Assembly: GCA_011523365.1 (NCBI GenBank)
Contig: WTGY01000090.1
Coordinates: 1 to 54,764, forward strand
Reading direction: 5' to 3'
DNA: 54,764 bases
From: Caldilineaceae bacterium
Lineage (GTDB): Bacteria; Chloroflexota; Anaerolineae; Caldilineales; Caldilineaceae
Shown here: one piece after another, positions 50,028 to 54,764 of the stretch
How the letters are laid out: each line of letters begins with the position of its first letter
Numbering within the stretch: position 1 is the first letter of the stretch
The notes under the pieces: generated by a model
Seen by the model: only the letters and a program-made list of their open reading frames with translations
The model's database searches: none
What the model was told of the DNA's origin: nothing
Translations under genes and position numbers: made by a program

Positions 50028-50240
50028 ATGAACACGTCTGAAATCATCTTTGAAGTAACCGAAGCGGTTGAAAGTGGATGCGATGCCAAGGCACTCGGTC
50101 ATAGTATCTTCACCCAGGGCGAGGACTGGGAGGACCTAAAGGCTATGGTTAAAGACGCCGTTCGCTGCCATTTCGACGAGGACACCTTGCCTGCTGTCGT
50201 AAGGCTGCACCTTGTAAGAGACGAAGTAATTGCCGTATGA
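50028..50240 (+). CDS. HicB-like antitoxin
   Basis: 70 residues. Pattern EIIFEVTEAVESGCDAKALGHSIFTQ followed by DLKAMVKDAVRCHFD and RLHLVRDEVI is characteristic of the small HicB-like partner of HicA, here without a separate DNA-binding domain. Such proteins are often mislabelled as 2-oxoisovalerate dehydrogenase in databases. The start is ATG 50028 with GGAG eight bases upstream; GTG 50001 is possible. Its stop overlaps hicA by four bases. It should neutralise the toxin by direct binding. Confidence 0.82.
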   Translation: MNTSEIIFEVTEAVESGCDAKALGHSIFTQGEDWEDLKAMVKDAVRCHFDEDTLPAVVRLHLVRDEVIAV

Positions 50241-50488
50241 GGCCCCCTGGGGACTTGTCGGGGGCAGATTTTGCAGAGTCGCTTCGCGGGCACTTTGGTT
50301 ACCGCTTCGTTAGACAGAGAGGCAGCCACATTTCTCTGGCCGTCAAAGTGTCTGACACAGAACATCACATTACTATTCCGCGTCATAGGCAGATTCGTGT
50401 TGGAACTTTGAGTTCGATTGTTTCAAGTGTTGCAGAACAAATAGGTGCTTCCCGAGATGAAGTACGAAGTAGGCTGTTCGAACGATAG
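50237..50488 (+). CDS. hicA: HicA-type mRNA interferase toxin
   Basis: 83 residues with the small double-stranded RNA-binding-like fold. Key segments: DLSGADFAESLRGHFGYRFV, RQRGSHISLA with catalytic His31, and HHITIPRHRQIRVGTLSSIV. HicA cleaves mRNA to stop translation. ATGA overlap with the antitoxin. The antitoxin-first order reverses the commoner hicA-hicB order. Complete frame, so likely functional. Confidence 0.87.
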   Translation: MRPPGDLSGADFAESLRGHFGYRFVRQRGSHISLAVKVSDTEHHITIPRHRQIRVGTLSSIVSSVAEQIGASRDEVRSRLFER

Positions 50489-50877
50489 TCGTGTAGCGGC
50501 AAACGGGAAGTCTTGGCTTCTGATTCCACGTAATCGTGAAACCGCAGAAAGATGCGGCTACCGTGAAGTCGACAAGGCCTGTACTAGATTGATTTCGCAC
50601 GAAGGTTGACGCCCTCCTCGACAAGTCCGGCCATATTTCTGTTGAATTTAGAAGGCCCCCGGGCGAAACGGCAGTGAGGTCGGCAATCTGAAATGTGCCT
50701 TCCCACTGCCGTCACCAAGCTTTTCGGGAGGCCCATTGAGAATTAGATGCGAGCCATGTTACAGGGATAGCCGACCGGACTGGCACTTCCTGGTAGGAAT
50801 AAGCCAGCAAGCATCCCATTGGCGGACAAGTAGGCAGGCAAGTAGATATAAGTGAATCCAGAAACCCGGAGGACCCA
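50489..50877. other. Intergenic region after hicA
   Basis: 389 bp. It contains a long hairpin at 50668-50712 and the SD for the next gene (GGAGG at 50867-50871). No gene is seen. Confidence 0.5.
50668..50712 (+). terminator. Perfect 9-bp-armed hairpin after hicA, possible terminator
   Basis: ACGGCAGTG (50668-50676) and CACTGCCGT (50704-50712) are exact complements, with an inner GGCA/TGCC pairing. TTTT follows at 50721-50724. It could terminate the hicA transcript or protect it. Confidence 0.45.
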
Positions 50878-51765
50878 GTGAACGTAGAAATCCGCGACGA
50901 GAGATTCCGCGCAGTCGTCGGCGATGACGTCAACATCGAAGAAGTCGCCAGCGGCTTCGAATTCACCGAAGGCCCCATCTGGAACCACCTCGAAGAACAC
51001 CTCATCTTCAGCGACATACCTGGCAACATCGTGCGCCGCTGGCGGCCCGACGGCAGCATCGAAACCTGGCGGCAGCCCAGCAACATGGCCAACGGCAATG
51101 CCTACGACGGCGAAGGCAGAGTCGTGACTTGCGAACACGCAACCAGTCGCGTCACACGGACGGAGAGTGACGGCTCAGTGACGGTACTGGCAACGCACCA
51201 CGGCGACAAAGAGCTAAACAGCCCCAACGACATTGTCGTCAAGAGCGACGGGGCCATCTACTTCACAGACCCGGGCTTCGGCCGCATGGAGTACTACGGC
51301 TTACCGCGTGAGCAGCAGCTCGACTTCCAGGGCGTGTACCGTCTCGATCCCCACAGCCGCGAGCTATCCCTGCTTGTTTACGACTTCGACCAGCCCAACG
51401 GCCTCTGTTTCTCACTGGACGAATCGCAGCTATTCGTCAACGACACGATGCGGGCACACATACGCGTCTTTGATGTGAACAGAGAGGGCACACTCGAAAA
51501 CGGCCGCGTCTGGGCCGAGGTCACCGGCGACCGCGACGGCGTACCCGATGGCATGAAGGTCGACGGCGAGGGCCATCTCTACGTTACCGGGCCGGGCGGC
51601 ATCCACGTTTTTGGCCCTGACGCCGCCTGTCTCGGCGTGGTCTACATGCCACAGGGCTGCGCAAACTTCTGTTGGGGCGATGGCGACATGAAGAGCCTCT
51701 TCGTTACGGCCAGTACCTCCCTTTACCGGGTGCGAGTCCTGGTAACAGGTAGACACGCCTTCTAG
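50878..51765 (+). CDS. SMP-30/gluconolactonase family lactonase, second copy
   Basis: 295 residues, GTG start with GGAGG six bases upstream. Metal ligands: Glu in FEFTEGPIWN, Asn in ELNSPNDIVVKSDG, Asp in VPDGMKVDGEGHLY. Clearly related to the protein at 42476 by motif order and by shared phrases (GNAYDGEGRVVTCEHA here, GNTRDRQGRLVTCEHT there). It stands alone on the plus strand, 187 bp before the monooxygenase-domain gene. Substrate lactone unknown. Confidence 0.92.
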   Translation: MNVEIRDERFRAVVGDDVNIEEVASGFEFTEGPIWNHLEEHLIFSDIPGNIVRRWRPDGSIETWRQPSNMANGNAYDGEGRVVTCEHATSRVTRTESDGSVTVLATHHGDKELNSPNDIVVKSDGAIYFTDPGFGRMEYYGLPREQQLDFQGVYRLDPHSRELSLLVYDFDQPNGLCFSLDESQLFVNDTMRAHIRVFDVNREGTLENGRVWAEVTGDRDGVPDGMKVDGEGHLYVTGPGGIHVFGPDAACLGVVYMPQGCANFCWGDGDMKSLFVTASTSLYRVRVLVTGRHAF

Positions 51766-51952
51766 CTGAGACACGCCTTCTGGTTGGCAGGAAGAGAGCG
51801 TAGAGGACGGATCACAAGTGTGCCTGCGAACGACGCCCTCAAACCGGCAGTTAGCACCAGTGGGTCTTCGGAATTGACGAATCGAAGCCACTGGGCTAGG
51901 TTGGAACTGAAGGTCCTAAACCAAGACAGATAGCTCCAGGAGATCCTAAGGA

Positions 51953-52285
51953 ATGATTGCACTCGACGTATATTTCAACGCCAAAGACGGCAACGATGCC
52001 GAACTTGAAAGAATAATCGTGGATGTCTGGATGGAGGCAATGCGTCATCAACCGGGCTTTGTCAGCGCCTCGTTGATGACACCCTTCCCGCAGGAGGAAC
52101 TCGAAGCTATGGGGGCGGTTCGGCCCCCGTTTTCCCACGAAGTCATCTCTTTCTGGGAGAGCGAAGCGTTACGCCAGGAGTGGGTGGCCCGCGACATCCA
52201 CCAGGAAGTTTGGCCCCAGGTGGAAGCGGCGGCCGAGGTAATTGTATATACTGTTTCCAATTGCGATAAGGATTGGAATCTCTGA
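51953..52285 (+). CDS. Antibiotic-biosynthesis-monooxygenase (ABM) domain protein
   Basis: 110 residues of a dimeric alpha/beta ferredoxin-like fold: MIALDVYFNAKDGNDAELE, MRHQPGFVSASLM, ISFWESEALRQEW. This fold covers small monooxygenases, haem-degrading and quinol-related enzymes; the actual role cannot be read. AGGAG at 51938-51942 and TAAGGA precede the ATG. It converges on the malic enzyme gene. Confidence 0.83.
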   Translation: MIALDVYFNAKDGNDAELERIIVDVWMEAMRHQPGFVSASLMTPFPQEELEAMGAVRPPFSHEVISFWESEALRQEWVARDIHQEVWPQVEAAAEVIVYTVSNCDKDWNL

Positions 52286-52291
52286 GAACCA

Positions 52292-52340
52292 GGGGCGGGA
52301 ACCTGCTCGAGTTGGCAGCCCTCTCTCTAACTCCCGCCCC
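52292..52340. terminator. Perfect 9-bp inverted repeat between convergent genes
   Basis: GGGGCGGGA (52292-52300) and TCCCGCCCC (52332-52340) are exact complements around a 31-base loop. The right arm lies inside the last codons of maeB. Possible bidirectional terminator. Confidence 0.45.
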
Positions 52341-54597
52341 GATCCCCTTCTTCCTGGAACTGGGCATCAACGACCGCCAGAATGGCCACGTTGACTATGT
52401 CCACGACCTCGGCGCCGGTCTCCAACACATGGATCGGCTTTCCCATCCCCACCAGGATGGGACCGATGGCTTCGGCGCCGCCCAAGCGGTGCAGCAGTTT
52501 GTAGGCCGTATTGGCTGAAGCCAGTTCCGGGAAGACCAACACGTTCGCATCCTCAATTGCACTGAACGGATAGTGGCGGCGCATCAGGTCCGGCACCACC
52601 GCCACGTCCGCCTGCATTTCGCCATCGATCTGCAATCCCGGCTCCTGCGCCTTGACCAGTTCGGTCGCCTGCTGAACCTTATCGACCTGCGCATGGCGCG
52701 TACTGCCGAAATTTGAAAAACTCAGCATCGCCACCCTCGGCTCGACGTCGAACTGCCGCGCTACCTCAGCAGCATTGATCGCGATCGCCGCCAGCGTTTC
52801 GGCATCCGGGTCGATGTTCACCGTCGCATCGCTGAAAAAATAGATCCGATCGCGCACAATCATCAAGTAGACACCGCTGAGGACGCCGCGCTCCGGCGCC
52901 GTCCCTACGATCTGCAGGGCAGGCCGCAACACATCAGGGTAGTTGTAAGTCAATCCGGAAATGAAGGCCCCGGCGTCGCCGTTCAGCACCATCGCCGGCC
53001 CAAAGAAGTTGGATTGGCGCATCAGCTCATTTGCCCTGGCCAATGTTACCCCCTTGCGCTGGCGTTCATGATAAAAGGCGGCCGCGTAGTCCCGATACTT
53101 GGGGTCCTGGTTTGGGTTGATCACCGTCGGCCGGTAATCCAGCCCCAGCTCCTCGCAGCGAATACGAATTACCTCGGGATTGCCAAGCAGGATCGGCGTT
53201 CCAATGCCCTCCGACTCGACCGCATACGCCGCCCGCACAATCTTCGGGTGCTCACCTTCACCAAACACGACCCGTTTCGGATTCTGTCTGGCCTTGCTCT
53301 GCTGCGTACGCATGACCTGCACGCCTTTGCCTATGCGCAATGCCAGTTCGTCCAGATAGGCGTCCAGATCGATGTCGCGGCGTGCCGCGCCGGTCTCCAT
53401 CGCCGCTTTCGCCACCGCCGGCGCCACCCACATCAGCACGCGGCTGTCCAACGGCTTGGGAATGATATACTCCGGCCCGAACTGGAGAACGTCCAGCCCG
53501 TAGGCCTTCATTACGCTGTCGGGCACGTCCTCCTTGGCCAGGTCCGCCAGCGCCCGCGCCGCGGCCAGCTTCATCTCCATATTGATCGCCTTCGCCCGTA
53601 CGTCAAGCGCACCGCGGAAAATAAACGGGAAGCCGAGTACGTTGTTGACCTGGTTGGGAAAGTCGCTGCGACCCGTCCCCATGATGACCGTATCACTGCG
53701 CGCGGCAACTGCATCAGGATAAGGGATCTCCGGGTCCGGATTGGCCATCGCGAAAACGATCGGATTCTCTGCCATAGACCGCACCATATCCGACGAGACC
53801 GCCCCAGCTACCGAGAGGCCGATCAACACGTCGGCGCCTGCCATGGCTTCACCTAACGTGCGGGCATCTGTGTCGCTGGCATATTCTTCTTTCCACTCGT
53901 TCATGTTGTCCATGCGGCCCTGGTAGATGACCCCGCGGCTGTCGCACATGACGATATTGCTCTTCTCCGCACCCAACGCCACGTAAATCTCCGCGCATGC
54001 GATGGCCGAGGCCCCCGCGCCGTTGATGACGATTCGGGCTTCGTCCAACGGCTTTCCCGCGATCTCCAGGGCATTCAACAGCCCAGCCCCGGAGATGATG
54101 GCCGTCCCGTGCTGGTCATCGTGGAATACTGGAATGTCCAGCCGCGCCTGCAGTGTCTGCTCAATCAGGAAACACTCAGGCGCCTTAATGTCCTCAAGGT
54201 TGATACCCCCAAAAGTCGGCGCGATCAGTTCGCAAAAACGCACCATTTCGGCCGCATCCTCTGTATCCACCTCGATATCGAAGACGTCCACGTCCGCAAA
54301 GCGCTTGAAAAGCACCGCCTTTCCTTCCATGACCGGCTTCGATGCCAGCGCGCCGCGGTTGCCAAGCCCGAGGATGGCTGTACCATTGCTGATTACGGCC
54401 ACAAGGTTTCCCCTTGACGTATAGTCAAAAGCGTCCTCCGGCCTGTTCGCGATCTCAAGCACCGGATGAGCCACGCCGGGAGAGTAGGCCAGGGAAAGAT
54501 CCAGCTGCGTCTCCATCGGCTTGGTCGGCGTAATCTTCAGCTTCCCGGGCCGGCCGTTGGCATGATAGTCAAGTGCGTCCTGTTTTGTCAGCGTCAT
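52327..54597 (-). CDS. maeB: NADP-dependent malic enzyme fused to phosphotransacetylase-like domain
   Basis: 756 residues. Malic domain (about 1-165, [25 protein letters not shown], the segment ending DDQHGTA), coenzyme domain (about 165-415, [26 protein letters not shown]) and a C-terminal phosphotransacetylase-like domain (about 425-756, [34 protein letters not shown]). Converts malate to pyruvate; in this class the C-terminal domain regulates the enzyme through acetyl-CoA. Full length, ATG start at 54597. It is the last gene on the right. Confidence 0.96.
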   Translation of the reverse strand: MTLTKQDALDYHANGRPGKLKITPTKPMETQLDLSLAYSPGVAHPVLEIANRPEDAFDYTSRGNLVAVISNGTAILGLGNRGALASKPVMEGKAVLFKRFADVDVFDIEVDTEDAAEMVRFCELIAPTFGGINLEDIKAPECFLIEQTLQARLDIPVFHDDQHGTAIISGAGLLNALEIAGKPLDEARIVINGAGASAIACAEIYVALGAEKSNIVMCDSRGVIYQGRMDNMNEWKEEYASDTDARTLGEAMAGADVLIGLSVAGAVSSDMVRSMAENPIVFAMANPDPEIPYPDAVAARSDTVIMGTGRSDFPNQVNNVLGFPFIFRGALDVRAKAINMEMKLAAARALADLAKEDVPDSVMKAYGLDVLQFGPEYIIPKPLDSRVLMWVAPAVAKAAMETGAARRDIDLDAYLDELALRIGKGVQVMRTQQSKARQNPKRVVFGEGEHPKIVRAAYAVESEGIGTPILLGNPEVIRIRCEELGLDYRPTVINPNQDPKYRDYAAAFYHERQRKGVTLARANELMRQSNFFGPAMVLNGDAGAFISGLTYNYPDVLRPALQIVGTAPERGVLSGVYLMIVRDRIYFFSDATVNIDPDAETLAAIAINAAEVARQFDVEPRVAMLSFSNFGSTRHAQVDKVQQATELVKAQEPGLQIDGEMQADVAVVPDLMRRHYPFSAIEDANVLVFPELASANTAYKLLHRLGGAEAIGPILVGMGKPIHVLETGAEVVDIVNVAILAVVDAQFQEEGDRGGS

Positions 54598-54710
54598 CGG
54601 GCTTCTCCGCGTGTTCTATATCAGACTGGCTCCCTTCATTGTATGCGATGTGAGTTGGATTCGCACACATGAAGTGCCTTCTCTGTCCACCGACCCCTGC
54701 ATTGGGGCGT

Positions 54711-54764
54711 TCGGGCCTATTCGGCCCTCCCTTGTGCGGGGGCTCCGCCCCCGCAACGCCCCCT
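54711..54764 (+). repeat. 54-bp double-hairpin (REP-like) repeat, copy 2
   Basis: Exact copy of 49468-49521 in the same orientation, running to the last base of the window, so the true right end is not seen. It lies about 114 bp upstream of the maeB start. Confidence 0.85.

Noticed and set aside
50001..50240. Reading the small protein as a 2-oxoisovalerate dehydrogenase fragment matching the nearby E1-beta
   Set aside because: Its pattern and overlap with hicA fit a HicB-like antitoxin; it shares no E1 motif.
53014..53856. 280-codon plus-strand frame
   Set aside because: Antisense to the malic enzyme gene; His/Arg-rich shadow translation.

Overview
The window (about 54.8 kb, GC-rich, densely coded, leaderless or weak-SD starts mixed with good SD starts) looks like a chromosomal stretch of a heterotrophic bacterium. 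The gene set suggests a Chloroflexota member (Caldilineae-like): Pro/Thr-rich linkers in exported proteins, an LCP protein, PYROXD2-like oxidoreductase, MenA (menaquinone), sugar-acid dehydratases and SMP-30 lactonases, and a CpXC protein. This lineage call is inference from gene style only. No rRNA, prophage, CRISPR array or intact insertion sequence was seen. One tRNA gene, tRNA-Gly(CCC), lies at 38845-38916.

Region 1 (1-5.5 kb): a left-edge partial ORF containing a 10-bp-phased repeat, then two co-directional genes for a heterodimeric ABC exporter with one degenerate ATP site, converging on an orphan sugar-importer-type ATPase. A 1.2 kb non-coding gap follows with a second 10-bp-phased repeat array. 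Region 2 (6.7-16.9 kb, plus strand): a PolX-like protein whose polymerase site is lost but whose PHP site is kept, a membrane-anchored SH3-like protein and NAD-dependent DNA ligase, joined by 4-base overlaps; then a TPR-like/CpXC pair, CinA and an LCP cell-wall enzyme.

Region 3 (17-34.3 kb, minus strand throughout): in transcription order, a histidine phosphatase, ThrH, a small membrane protein, a fused two-domain ABC permease with its ATPase, glucose-6-phosphate dehydrogenase, 6-phosphogluconolactonase, alpha-glucan phosphorylase, a TIGR01777 epimerase, an unknown polytopic membrane protein, MenA, a PYROXD2-like FAD enzyme, a small beta-repeat protein, an alpha/beta hydrolase and a methyltransferase. 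Zwf, Pgl and GlgP link stored glucan to the oxidative pentose phosphate route; the phosphoglucomutase step between them is not here.

Region 4 (34.6-52.3 kb) is mosaic in strand and more accessory: TrkH potassium transporter, M29 aminopeptidase, DUF4268 nuclease-like protein, tRNA-Gly, a BNR sialidase-like protein, an SLC13 transporter with RCK-C domains, and a scattered sugar-acid set (two SMP-30 lactonases, an NAD-dependent sugar dehydrogenase, a YjhG-type xylonate dehydratase). An orphan E1-beta subunit with a Nudix/zinc-ribbon gene, a HicB-like/HicA pair and a small monooxygenase-domain protein follow. Region 5 (52.3-54.6 kb) is a fused malic enzyme/phosphotransacetylase. A 54-bp double-hairpin repeat occurs identically at 49468-49521 and at the right edge.

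The observations most worth a follow-up are the 10-bp-phased decamer arrays, the double-hairpin repeat, the catalytically stripped PolX polymerase domain in an operon with a membrane protein and LigA, and the unusual loop insertions in three ABC ATPases.
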